DNA from: Microtetraspora sp. NBRC 13810
GTDB lineage: Bacteria > Actinomycetota > Actinomycetes > Streptosporangiales > Streptosporangiaceae
DNA: 64,000 bases
NCBI RefSeq assembly: GCF_030268685.1
Contig: NZ_BSRQ01000008.1
Location: 235,127-299,126, forward strand
Direction: 5' to 3'
In this document: piece after piece, positions 37,858-46,011 of the stretch
How positions within the stretch are numbered: the stretch's first letter is position 1
How the letters are laid out: each line of letters starts with the position of its first letter
Position numbers and translations under genes: made by a program
The notes under the pieces: generated by a model
Database searches by the model: none
Told to the model about the DNA's origin: nothing
Seen by the model: only the letters and a program-made list of their open reading frames with translations

Positions 37858-38801
37858 CCTTCATCTCGCCCGGGTGGCTGTGGCTTCTCGTTCCCGTCCT
37901 CGCGATCGCGGTCGTCTATGTGGTCATGTATCTACGGCGCAGCCGTTACGCCGTGCGGTTCACCAACCTCGACCTGCTGGACAAGGTGGCCCCCAAAGGG
38001 CCGGGGTGGCGCAGGCACGTGCCCGCCTCGCTGTTCGGGGTCATGCTCGTGCTGCTCGTCTTCGGATTCGCCCGGCCGCAGACCGAGGTCCAGGTGCCGA
38101 GGGAACGGGCGACGATCATGGTCGCGTTCGACGTGTCCGCCTCGATGCGGGCCACCGACGTGGCCCCCGACCGGTTCGCCGCCGCGCAGAGCGCCGCGCG
38201 GCGGTTCGTCCAGGGGCTGCCCCCTCGATTCAACCTCGGTCTGGTGCCCTTTTCGTCGTCGGCGACGGTAGCGGTGCAGCCGACCACGGACCGGGCCATG
38301 GTGCTGGCCGCGATCGACCGGCTGTCCACCGACTCCGGCACCGCGATCGGCGAGGCGGTGTTCTCCTCGCTGGAGGCCATCCGCACGCTGGACGCCGAGG
38401 CCGGCGAGGAACCGCCGCCCGCGCACATCGTGCTGCTGTCCGACGGCTCCAACACCACGGGCAGGGGCCCGCAGGAGGCGGCCGAGGAGGCCACCGCCCG
38501 GGGCGTCCCGGTCACCACCATCGCGTACGGCACGCCGGACGGCACCGTCGACCTCAGCGGGCAGATGGTGCCCGTGCCGGTGGACGGGCCGGCGCTCCAG
38601 GCGATGGCCGAGTCCACCGGCGGCGGGTTCTACGAGGCCGCCTCCGGCGACGAGCTCCAGGCGGTCTACGACGACATCGGCACATCGGTCGGCTTCCGCA
38701 CCGAGCAGCAGGAGATCTGGCCGTGGTTCGTCGGCATCGCCCTCATCGGCGCGGTCCTCGCCGCCGGCACCTCGATGCTCTGGTTCTCCCGGATCCCGTG
38801 A
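37854..38801 (+). CDS. VWA domain membrane protein (BatA/BatB-like)
   Basis: A 315-residue protein. Two N-terminal helices, a VWA domain with MIDAS motif DVSAS (near residue 93), LLSDGSNTTG and a C-terminal helix near residues 292-310. It is the metal-binding partner typical of MoxR-DUF58-VWA operons, thought to assist maturation or stress folding at the envelope. GTG start overlaps the DUF58 stop. Confidence 0.9.
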   Translation: MTFISPGWLWLLVPVLAIAVVYVVMYLRRSRYAVRFTNLDLLDKVAPKGPGWRRHVPASLFGVMLVLLVFGFARPQTEVQVPRERATIMVAFDVSASMRATDVAPDRFAAAQSAARRFVQGLPPRFNLGLVPFSSSATVAVQPTTDRAMVLAAIDRLSTDSGTAIGEAVFSSLEAIRTLDAEAGEEPPPAHIVLLSDGSNTTGRGPQEAAEEATARGVPVTTIAYGTPDGTVDLSGQMVPVPVDGPALQAMAESTGGGFYEAASGDELQAVYDDIGTSVGFRTEQQEIWPWFVGIALIGAVLAAGTSMLWFSRIP

Positions 38802-38891
38802 CCGATGCCCCCGACCACCCAGGACGCCGCCGGCCGACCCTGCCCTTCAGTCGGTTCGCCGGCGGGACGCGCCGGCATTGAGGAGATGGTG

Positions 38892-39761
38892 ATGGTGGAC
38901 CAGATGCGACCCCTCGGCCTGGGCAGGCCGCGTGGGCCCGACTTCCTGCCCGGGTCGGTCAGGCGGCCGGAGGAGCCGTTGCCGCCGCTGCTGCCGTTCC
39001 GGGCGCAGCCGCCGCCGTCCGCGCCGGGCAGGGGGCGGCTCCTGCTGACCGCGGCGCTGGTCGCCGCGGTCGTCGGCGGGGGAGCGGGCGTCACGGGGGC
39101 GTGGCTGACCGGGACCTCTCAGCCACCCCCCGTGGCGCTGCCCCGCTCGACCGCGGGCCCGGTCAGCGCGCCGGGCGGCCTCGGCTCGATCGCCGCCCAG
39201 GTGCTGCCCAGCGTCGTCTCGGTGGAGACGGCGGGCGGGAGCGGCTCCGGCTTCGTGATCGACACGGCCGGGCACATCCTCACCAACGAGCATGTGGTCT
39301 CCAGCAGCGTGTGGGTGTCGGTCGTCTTCGACGACGGCCGCAGGGCGTCCGCGCAGGTCATCGGCTCGGACGAGGACAACGACCTGGCGGTGCTCGCGGT
39401 GGACCCCGGCCCGGGCCTCGCCCCCGCCGTGCTGGGCCGGTCGGGCGACGTGACAGTGGGCGACCAGGTGCTGGCGATCGGCTCGCCGCTCGGGCTGTCC
39501 GGCACGGTGACCGCGGGCATCGTCAGCGCGGTGGACCGGGAGGTGCCGTTCGGCGCGGGCGGCACCCGTACCACGGCGGTGCAGACCGACGCCTCCATCA
39601 ACCCGGGAAACTCCGGCGGGCCGCTGGTCAACGCGCGCGGCGAGGTGATAGGAGTCAACACGGCCATCCTCGCGCGGCGGGGTGGCGGCTCGACCGGCAT
39701 CGGCTTCGCGATCCCGATCGATCGCGCCGCGAACGTCGCCGAACGCATCATCCGTGATTAG
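38892..39761 (+). CDS. Membrane-anchored HtrA-like serine protease without PDZ domain
   Basis: About 289 residues. A proline-rich cytoplasmic stretch and one membrane helix precede a trypsin-like domain with His in LTNEHVV, Asp in EDNDLAVLAV and Ser in NPGNSGGPLV. The chain stops just after the protease domain, so the C-terminal PDZ domain of DegP/HtrA is missing. ATG 38892 is chosen for the AGGAG six bases upstream; frames at 38805 and 38886 are possible. It sits between the MoxR cluster and a two-component system. Confidence 0.85.
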   Translation: MVDQMRPLGLGRPRGPDFLPGSVRRPEEPLPPLLPFRAQPPPSAPGRGRLLLTAALVAAVVGGGAGVTGAWLTGTSQPPPVALPRSTAGPVSAPGGLGSIAAQVLPSVVSVETAGGSGSGFVIDTAGHILTNEHVVSSSVWVSVVFDDGRRASAQVIGSDEDNDLAVLAVDPGPGLAPAVLGRSGDVTVGDQVLAIGSPLGLSGTVTAGIVSAVDREVPFGAGGTRTTAVQTDASINPGNSGGPLVNARGEVIGVNTAILARRGGGSTGIGFAIPIDRAANVAERIIRD

Positions 39762-39794
39762 GTTTCGTACCCATTCGGAAATAGGTTTGAATAT

Positions 39795-40466
39795 ATGCGC
39801 CTGTTGGTGGTCGAGGACGAAGAAGACCTGGTGGACGCGCTCCGCGTGGGGCTCGTCCGGGCGGGTTACGCCGTCGACGTCGCCTGCGACGTGGCGGGGG
39901 CCGAGGAGAAACTCCAGGTCAACTCCTATGACCTGGTGCTACTCGACCTCAACCTGCCCGACGGCGACGGCTTCGAGCTGTGCCGTGCCGTACGGCGGGC
40001 GGACGACGGCCAGACGGTGCGGATCATCATGGTGACCGCGCGGGACCGGCTGGACGACCGGGTGCGCGGGCTGGACGAGGGCGCCGACGACTACCTGGTC
40101 AAGCCGTTCGCCTTCCCGGAGCTGCTGGCCCGGGTGCGGGCGCTGCTGCGCAGGGACGCCGCGGGCGGCACGGCCGTGCTGGAGGTGGGCGACCTGCGGC
40201 TCGACACGGCGCGGGTGGAGGCGTTCCGCGCGGGCCGCCAGCTCGGGCTGACCCCCAAGGAGTTCGGCGTGCTGCACTACCTGATGACCCGTCCCGGGCA
40301 CGTGGTCTCCACCGAGGAGCTGCTGGAGCACGTCTGGGACGAGCACACCGACCCCTTCACCAACACGGTCCGGGTGACCGTCGGCAACCTGCGCCGCAAG
40401 CTGGGCGCGGAGGGGGTCATCGAGACCGTGATCAGCAGGGGATACCGGCTCAAGGAACGGGTGTGA
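39795..40466 (+). CDS. OmpR-family response regulator
   Basis: A 223-residue regulator. Receiver domain: acidic pocket EDEED, phosphoacceptor Asp in LVLLDLNLPDG, Lys in DYLVKPFAF. C-terminal winged helix: LTPKEFGVLHYLMTRPGHVVSTEELLEHVWDEH...NTVRVTVGNLRRKLG. It is five bases before the sensor kinase. The promoter region has two TAGGTTT boxes, the nearer about 12 bp before the ATG, suggesting a leaderless transcript. Confidence 0.95.
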   Translation: MRLLVVEDEEDLVDALRVGLVRAGYAVDVACDVAGAEEKLQVNSYDLVLLDLNLPDGDGFELCRAVRRADDGQTVRIIMVTARDRLDDRVRGLDEGADDYLVKPFAFPELLARVRALLRRDAAGGTAVLEVGDLRLDTARVEAFRAGRQLGLTPKEFGVLHYLMTRPGHVVSTEELLEHVWDEHTDPFTNTVRVTVGNLRRKLGAEGVIETVISRGYRLKERV

Positions 40467-40470
40467 CGGA

Positions 40471-41685
40471 ATGGTCAGACTGCCGGGGTTCATGCACACG
40501 ATCCGGTTCCGGCTGACCGTTCTGTACACGGGCCTGCTGTTCGTGCTGGCCGCGCTGGTGCTCGGCGTCATGTACTACGTGCTCGCCGAGAGCACCGAGC
40601 AGCGGCCCGTCACCAAGGAGTACGCGCAGGTCTACAACAAGCACACCGACGAGGTGCTGGGCTACGAGCTGGTCGTCACCATCACCGAGGTGGAGAACGC
40701 GGTCAACGTCAAGACGCTCGGCACGCTGCGGGAATACAGCCTGGTGACACTCGGTGGCCTGTTCGGGGCGAGCCTGGGGATCGGCTGGGTGCTGTCCGGC
40801 TGGGTGCTGCGGCCGATGCGCTCGATCACCCGCACGGCGGCCGAGATCCAGGCCACCGACCTCGCCCGGCGGATCAGGCTGTCCGGCCCGAAGGACGAGC
40901 TGCGCGACCTCGCCGACACCGTGGACACCATGCTCGACCGGCTGGAGGACGGCTTCCGCGCGCAGCGGCAGCTCATCGACGACGCCTCGCACGAGCTGCG
41001 CAGCCCGCTGGCGATCATCCGGGCGAACGTCGACGCCGTGCTGAAGTCGCCGGACAGCACCGAGGCCGAGCGCGCCCGCGCCGCGGACATCGTGGACCGG
41101 GCCACCACCCGGATGACCCGCCTGGTGGAGGACCTTCTCGCCACCGCCCGCCGTACGGCTCCCGCGCTCGCCGACGCCGACGTGGACGTGGGCATGGTCG
41201 CCGAGGAGGCGTGCGACGACTTCGCCCCGCTGGCCGCGGCCCGCTCCCTGGTGATCAGCCGCAGGCTGACCACCGGCATGATCACCAACGGCGACCACGA
41301 CGCCCTGCGCCGCGCCGTGGGCAACCTGCTGTCCAACGCCGTACGGCTCGCGCCGGCGGGGAGCGTGGTCGCCGTGGCGGCCGGCCGGGACCGCGGGTGG
41401 ATCTGGGTGGCCGTCCGCGACACGGGCCCCGGACTGGAGGAGGAGGACCAGCCCCGGGTGTTCGACCGGTTCTGGCGCGGCCAGCCGAGCGGCCCCGACC
41501 GGCACACCGGCCTCGGCCTGGCCATCGTGCGCCAGATCGTGGAGTCGCACGGCGGGCAGGTCCGGTTGTTCTCCCGGCTCGGCGCGGGCAGCACCTTCGT
41601 GCTCTGGCTCCCCGAGCGCGGCGCGGACTCCACCCCCGTACCCGAGCGCAACCCGCTGGGCGGGGTCGGCACAGCGTCCCACTGA
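40471..41685 (+). CDS. Sensor histidine kinase, cognate of the upstream regulator
   Basis: A 404-residue kinase. TM1 about residues 15-35, a short extracytoplasmic loop of about 50 residues, TM2 about 90-108 and a HAMP domain. H-box is DDASHELRSPLAIIRAN; N-box NLLSNAVRLAP; G-boxes RDTGPGLEEED and GLGLAIVRQIV. Its last codons, including the stop, form the first unit of a 17-bp tandem repeat. Confidence 0.95.
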   Translation: MVRLPGFMHTIRFRLTVLYTGLLFVLAALVLGVMYYVLAESTEQRPVTKEYAQVYNKHTDEVLGYELVVTITEVENAVNVKTLGTLREYSLVTLGGLFGASLGIGWVLSGWVLRPMRSITRTAAEIQATDLARRIRLSGPKDELRDLADTVDTMLDRLEDGFRAQRQLIDDASHELRSPLAIIRANVDAVLKSPDSTEAERARAADIVDRATTRMTRLVEDLLATARRTAPALADADVDVGMVAEEACDDFAPLAAARSLVISRRLTTGMITNGDHDALRRAVGNLLSNAVRLAPAGSVVAVAAGRDRGWIWVAVRDTGPGLEEEDQPRVFDRFWRGQPSGPDRHTGLGLAIVRQIVESHGGQVRLFSRLGAGSTFVLWLPERGADSTPVPERNPLGGVGTASH

Positions 41686-41757
41686 ACACCGCGTCCCTGA
41701 ACACCGCGTCCCACTGAACACCGCTTCTCACCGAGCACCGCGTCCCACTGACACACG
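41674..41757 (+). repeat. 17-bp tandem repeat across the sensor kinase stop
   Basis: Five head-to-tail copies of a unit reading GCGTCCCACTGAACACC begin at 41674, 41691, 41706, 41723 and 41740. The first contains the kinase TGA (41683-41685). Copies 2-5 carry small deletions or substitutions. This is the clearest case of a repeat founded on a stop codon in the window. Confidence 0.85.
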
Positions 41758-41775
41758 GCGTCTCTTGGATGCGGG

Positions 41776-41802
41776 GGCCGTCCGCGAGCGTCGCGGGCGG
41801 CC
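41776..41802 (+). terminator. Terminator of the two-component operon
   Basis: A 12-bp stem (GGCCGTCCGCGA / TCGCGGGCGGCC, one G-U pair) with a three-base loop, just beyond the tandem repeat. Confidence 0.7.
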
Positions 41803-41865
41803 GTTGTCATGTGCGGCCGGGTAAGCACTGAAGGCGACTCCGCCAAGCCCGAACCGCCAGAGAAT

Positions 41866-41891
41866 TGGTTTATACCAATTGGTATAAACCA
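41866..41891. promoter_or_regulatory. Double HutC/GntR-type operator upstream of ppdK
   Basis: A 26-bp perfect palindrome made of two adjacent 12-13 bp sites, TGGTTTATACCA and TGGTATAAACCA. Each contains GTnTAnAC, the core recognised by HutC-subfamily GntR regulators (DasR sites read TGGTCTAGACCA). It is 171 bp before the ppdK ATG in an AT-rich pocket. No GntR gene lies in the window, so the regulator must act from elsewhere. Confidence 0.55.
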
Positions 41892-42062
41892 TTTTCCCGA
41901 CATCCCGGATTTTGCCTCCACATGAATTGGATTAGACCGCTATGTGGCCTCTGACCAGCATAAATGCCTTGTAGACGGATGGGTGGCGTTTCATCGGGTT
42001 CTTCGTCGGTACAGTCAGTGGCAGGCGGAATGGTGCCTTAGTTGAAGCCAGAAGGAGCGGCC

Positions 42063-44705
42063 ATGCCCAAGTTCGTTTACGACTTCACCGAAGGCAACAA
42101 GGATCTCAAGGATCTGCTCGGGGGCAAGGGTGCCAACCTGGCCGAGATGACCAACCTGGGGCTGCCGGTGCCTCCCGGCTTCACCATCACCACCGAGGCG
42201 TGCCGCGCCTACCTGGCGGACGGGGCGGTCCCCGCCGGGCTCGACGGCGAGATCGCCGGGCACCTGACCGCGCTTGAGTCGGCGATGGGCAGGCGGCTCG
42301 GCCAGGCCGACGACCCGCTGCTGGTCAGCGTGCGGTCCGGCGCGAAGTTCTCCATGCCGGGGATGATGGAGACCGTCCTCAACATCGGCCTCAACGACGA
42401 GTCCGTGCACGGCCTGGCCAAGCAGGCCGGTGGCAACGACCGCTTCGCCTGGGACTCCTACCGCCGCCTGATCCAGATGTTCGGCAAGACCGTCCTCGGC
42501 ATCGAGGGCGACCGCTTCGAGGAGGCGCTCGACGGGGTCAAGGGCGACCGCGAGGACTTCGAGCTCACCGCCGGCGAGTTGCAGAGCCTGGTCGAGACGT
42601 TCAAGGGCATCGTCCGCGAGGAGACCGGGAAGGACTTCCCCGCCGACCCGCGTGAGCAGATGCGCCTGGCGATCAACGCGGTGTTCGACTCCTGGAACGC
42701 GCCCCGCGCCATCCTGTACCGCCGCCAGGAGCGCATCCCCGCCGACCTCGGCACCGCCGTGAACGTGTGCGCCATGGTCTTCGGCAACGTCGGCATGGAC
42801 TCCGGCACCGGCGTCGCCTTCACCCGCGACCCCGGCAGCGGCCAGCAGGGCGTCTACGGCGACTACCTGCAGAACGCCCAGGGCGAGGACGTCGTCGCCG
42901 GAATCCGCAACACGGTGCCGTTGCAGGACCTGGAGCGGATCGACGCCGGCGCCTACCGCGAGCTGCTGTCCATCATGGAACGGCTGGAGAACCACTACCT
43001 CGACCTGTGCGACATCGAGTTCACCGTCGAGCGCGGCAAGCTGTGGATGCTGCAGACCCGGGTCGGCAAGCGCACCCCCGGCGCGGCGTTCCGGATCGCC
43101 ACCCAGCTCGTCGACCAGGGCCTGATCGACCTGGACGAGGCCGTCCGGCGGGTGTCCGGCGACCAGCTCGCCCAGCTCATGTTTCCCCGCTTCGACGGCG
43201 GCTCGGGCAAGAAGCAGATCGCCAAGGGCATGAACGCCTCCCCGGGCGCGGCCGTCGGCAAGGTGGTGTTCACCTCCGAGCGGGCCGTCGAACTCGCCGG
43301 GCAGGGCGAGGACGTCATCCTGGTCCGCCGCGAGACCAACCCCGACGACCTCAGCGGCATGATCGCGGCCAAGGGCGTGCTCACCTCGCGCGGCGGCAAG
43401 ACCTCGCACGCCGCCGTGGTCGCCCGGGGCATGGGCAAGACCTGCGTCTGCGGCGCGGAGGAACTGGACGTGTCGGTCGGCGAGCGGCGCTTCACCGCCC
43501 CCGGCGGCGTGGTGGTCACCGAGGGCGACGTGATCTCCATCGACGGCACGACCGGCGCCGTCTACCTGGGCGAGGTGCCGGTGGTGCCCTCCGCCGTGGT
43601 CGAGTACTTCGAGGGCGGCGGGACGACCGGGGCCGACGACGACCTGGTGCGCGCGGTGGACCGGCTGATGGCGCACGCCGACTCCGTGCGCGGCCTCGGC
43701 GTGTGGGCCAACGCCGACACGGCGGAGGACGCGGCCAGGGCCCGCCGCTTCGGCGCCCAGGGCGTCGGGCTGTGCCGTACCGAGCACATGTTCCTGGGGG
43801 AGCGGCGGCAACTCGTCGAGGACCTGATCCTCGCCGAGGGGCAGGAGCGGAGGCAGGCCGCCCTGGACGCGCTCGAACCGCTCCAGCGCGACGACTTCGC
43901 CGAACTGCTGGAGGCGATGGACGGCCTGCCCGTCACCATCCGGCTCATCGACCCGCCGCTGCACGAGTTCCTGCCCGACTTCGTGGACCTGTCGGTGCGG
44001 GTGGCGCTGGCCGGCGACGACGCCACCGAGCGGGACCGCAGGCTGCTCGCCGCGGTCAAGCGGCTGCGCGAGCAGAACCCGATGCTCGGCCTGCGCGGCG
44101 TACGGCTCGGCCTGGTCATCCCCGGGCTGTTCGCCATGCAGGTGCGGGCCATCGCCGAGGCGGCGCGGATCAGGCTCGACCAGGGCGGCGACCCGCACCC
44201 CGAGATCATGATCCCGCTCGTCGGCGCGGTGCAGGAGCTGGAGCAGGTGCGTGAGGAGAGCGCGGCCATCCTGCGCGAACACGGCGTCGAGGCGCTGATC
44301 GGCACCATGATCGAGGTGCCCAGGGCCGCGCTCACCGCGGGCCAGATCGCCGAGGCGGCCGACTTCTTCTCCTTCGGCACCAACGACCTCACCCAGATGG
44401 CCTGGGGCTTCTCCCGGGACGACGTCGAGGCGGCGTTCTTCACCCGGTACCTCGACCTCGGCATCTTCGGCGTCTCCCCGTTCGAGACCATCGACAGGGA
44501 CGGCGTCGGCCGCCTGATGCGGATCGCGGCGGAGGAGGGCAGGCGGAGCCGTCCGGACCTGAAGCTCGGCATCTGCGGCGAGCACGGCGGCGACCCCGAC
44601 TCGGTGCACTTCTGCCACGAGATCGGCCTGGACTACGTCTCCTGCTCGCCCTTCCGCATCCCCGTCGCCCGCCTGGAGGCCGCCCGCGCCGCGCTGGCCC
44701 GCTGA
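42063..44705 (+). CDS. ppdK: Pyruvate, phosphate dikinase
   Basis: An 880-residue enzyme interconverting pyruvate, ATP and phosphate with phosphoenolpyruvate, AMP and pyrophosphate. The ATP-grasp domain starts KFVYDFTEGNKDLKDLLGGKGANLAEM. The swivelling phosphohistidine is in TSRGGKTSHAAVVARGMGK (residue about 449). The C-terminal barrel has GTNDLTQMAWGFSRDD and the catalytic Cys in LGICGEHGGDP (about 838). The ATG at 42063 has GAAGGAG five bases upstream. Confidence 0.97.
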   Translation: MPKFVYDFTEGNKDLKDLLGGKGANLAEMTNLGLPVPPGFTITTEACRAYLADGAVPAGLDGEIAGHLTALESAMGRRLGQADDPLLVSVRSGAKFSMPGMMETVLNIGLNDESVHGLAKQAGGNDRFAWDSYRRLIQMFGKTVLGIEGDRFEEALDGVKGDREDFELTAGELQSLVETFKGIVREETGKDFPADPREQMRLAINAVFDSWNAPRAILYRRQERIPADLGTAVNVCAMVFGNVGMDSGTGVAFTRDPGSGQQGVYGDYLQNAQGEDVVAGIRNTVPLQDLERIDAGAYRELLSIMERLENHYLDLCDIEFTVERGKLWMLQTRVGKRTPGAAFRIATQLVDQGLIDLDEAVRRVSGDQLAQLMFPRFDGGSGKKQIAKGMNASPGAAVGKVVFTSERAVELAGQGEDVILVRRETNPDDLSGMIAAKGVLTSRGGKTSHAAVVARGMGKTCVCGAEELDVSVGERRFTAPGGVVVTEGDVISIDGTTGAVYLGEVPVVPSAVVEYFEGGGTTGADDDLVRAVDRLMAHADSVRGLGVWANADTAEDAARARRFGAQGVGLCRTEHMFLGERRQLVEDLILAEGQERRQAALDALEPLQRDDFAELLEAMDGLPVTIRLIDPPLHEFLPDFVDLSVRVALAGDDATERDRRLLAAVKRLREQNPMLGLRGVRLGLVIPGLFAMQVRAIAEAARIRLDQGGDPHPEIMIPLVGAVQELEQVREESAAILREHGVEALIGTMIEVPRAALTAGQIAEAADFFSFGTNDLTQMAWGFSRDDVEAAFFTRYLDLGIFGVSPFETIDRDGVGRLMRIAAEEGRRSRPDLKLGICGEHGGDPDSVHFCHEIGLDYVSCSPFRIPVARLEAARAALAR

Positions 44706-44721
44706 CCGGCGCACCGCCGTC

Positions 44722-44755
44722 CGGCCCGCCGCGCACGCCGGTGCGCGGCGGGCCG
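44722..44755. terminator. Bidirectional terminator between ppdK and the RDD gene
   Basis: A perfect 14-bp stem (CGGCCCGCCGCGCA and its complement) with a six-base loop, between convergent stops at 44705 and 44771. Confidence 0.85.
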
Positions 44756-44770
44756 CACCGCCGCCGTGTC

Positions 44771-45262
44771 CTACCGGCGGTCCACGACCGCGCGCCGGAC
44801 GTCGATGACGACGGTGTCGGCGATGGTGTCGTGCAGGCAGCGCCGCTGCCGGTTCAGGAAGATCGCCAGCCCGTCCCCCGCCAGGACGACGTCCCCCACG
44901 TACGGCAGCGCCCCGAGCCCGGGGGAGACCAGCGAACGCACGGCGGCGGGACCGAGGGCGGGCGGCTCGCCGGTGGACCGGGACACCACCTTCAGCCCGA
45001 GCAGCCACTTGCCCGGCGTCCGCCCCCAGCGCGCGTGCTGGAGCCAGAAGTAGAGGAACGCCACCGCTTCCATCACCAGCAGGGCCGGCCATTCGACGAG
45101 CTGCGTGAACCGTTCGCCCGTCGTCACCCCCAGCGCCGCCGTCAGGGCGAGGAACGGCATGCCGAGCACGACGCACACGAGCCGGTCGGCGAGATAGGCG
45201 GCCAGCCGGTAGTGCCGCGCGCCCAGGCGGTGCAGCGTTCTCGCGGGGGGAGCGGTCGTCAC
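44771..45262 (-). CDS. RDD family membrane protein
   Basis: A 163-residue membrane protein with about three hydrophobic segments. The RDD family appears as RLAAYLADRLVCVVLG near the start, WGRTPGKWLLGLKVV in the middle and CLHDTIADTVVI near the end. GTG start at 45262 is the likeliest; the frame extends upstream to 45460 without family similarity. Role unknown, often linked to ion exchange or envelope functions. Confidence 0.82.
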   Translation of the reverse strand: MTTAPPARTLHRLGARHYRLAAYLADRLVCVVLGMPFLALTAALGVTTGERFTQLVEWPALLVMEAVAFLYFWLQHARWGRTPGKWLLGLKVVSRSTGEPPALGPAAVRSLVSPGLGALPYVGDVVLAGDGLAIFLNRQRRCLHDTIADTVVIDVRRAVVDRR

Positions 45263-46011
45263 CGCGCCATTCTGGCGTATCCCGTACACCCGGGACACGA
45301 CAGACGACCGGCCGCCTCCATACCGGCCTGGCGGACCCCCGGACCGGCTCACGAGGGGGAAGGGAGCCGGTCCGCTGGAACACGGGAGGTCCGCCAGGTG
45401 TCTGGTACGGCCGAGGCGTGCCGCTCCACGATGGCAGCTCCCGCCGCATCTGTCACCCACACCGGGAGGGGCTTTCCCGGCGTTGTCCGGACGCCGATCG
45501 TTCGTCTTCTCCTCATGGAGCGGATAAATTGCGTGCCGTCAATACAGCGGTCATGTCCGGATGCGGCCATCGTTTTCCCGGCCGCACCGGACGGCTGCCC
45601 GCGCGGCCCCGCTACGCCGCCGCGGCGCGGCCCCGCCCGCCCGGCCGGACCGGCCTGCGGCGGGCCGCGGCCCATCACCCCCGGTGGAGGCCGCCGTCTA
45701 GGAGAGGGCCGTTCGGCGGCGATGACGACGGGCGCCGAATGAATGGCGACAACCCGGCGGAGAGAAATGAATTTCAATCCGAATTCCGCGTCGAATGAAT
45801 AGCCGCTCCGAATGTGACGGCGCCGCCGCTCATGGCGCGCCTTTCCTGACCGCGTGAGTCAGAGAAGGCGCCGGAGGTGTGCGCCGGGGGCGTTGAAACG
45901 GGCCGCCGGTGGGCATCACTTGGGTCCGCGGTCGTTCCGCCGATGGACGACTGTTCTTCGCTGGGGGTGGGGGGCGTGGTGCCGCTGTCGGATCGTAGGC
46001 TCGGTGGCCTG
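45263..46011. other. Intergenic region between RDD gene and dgt
   Basis: About 750 bp. Open frames here (for example 45349-45777 minus and 45418-45798 plus) lack recognisable domains, ribosome sites or plausible composition. The segment 45720-45810 is AT-richer, with repeated GAATGAAT motifs and a possible 11-codon frame (MNFNPNSASNE) at 45767. It contains the promoter of dgt. Nothing further can be supported. Confidence 0.5.

Larger units (their letters stand above)
41686..42062. other. Intergenic region before ppdK
   Basis: 377 bp with no gene. It holds the stop-anchored repeat, a terminator, an unusually AT-rich stretch (41860-41970) with a 26-bp perfect palindrome, and the ppdK ribosome site GAAGGAG at 42051-42057. 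Confidence 0.7.

Noticed and set aside
42015-45449. Very long minus-strand open frame (over 1100 codons) opposite ppdK
   Set aside because: It is antisense to an unambiguous ppdK; composition is Val/Gly/Leu/Asp/His/Arg-rich as expected from high-GC codon shadows, and no domain is recognisable. Only its upstream part in another frame, the RDD protein, is real.
45349-45798. Open frames on both strands between the RDD gene and dgt
   Set aside because: Arg/Pro/Gly-rich shadow composition, no ribosome site, no recognisable domain; each overlaps the other.
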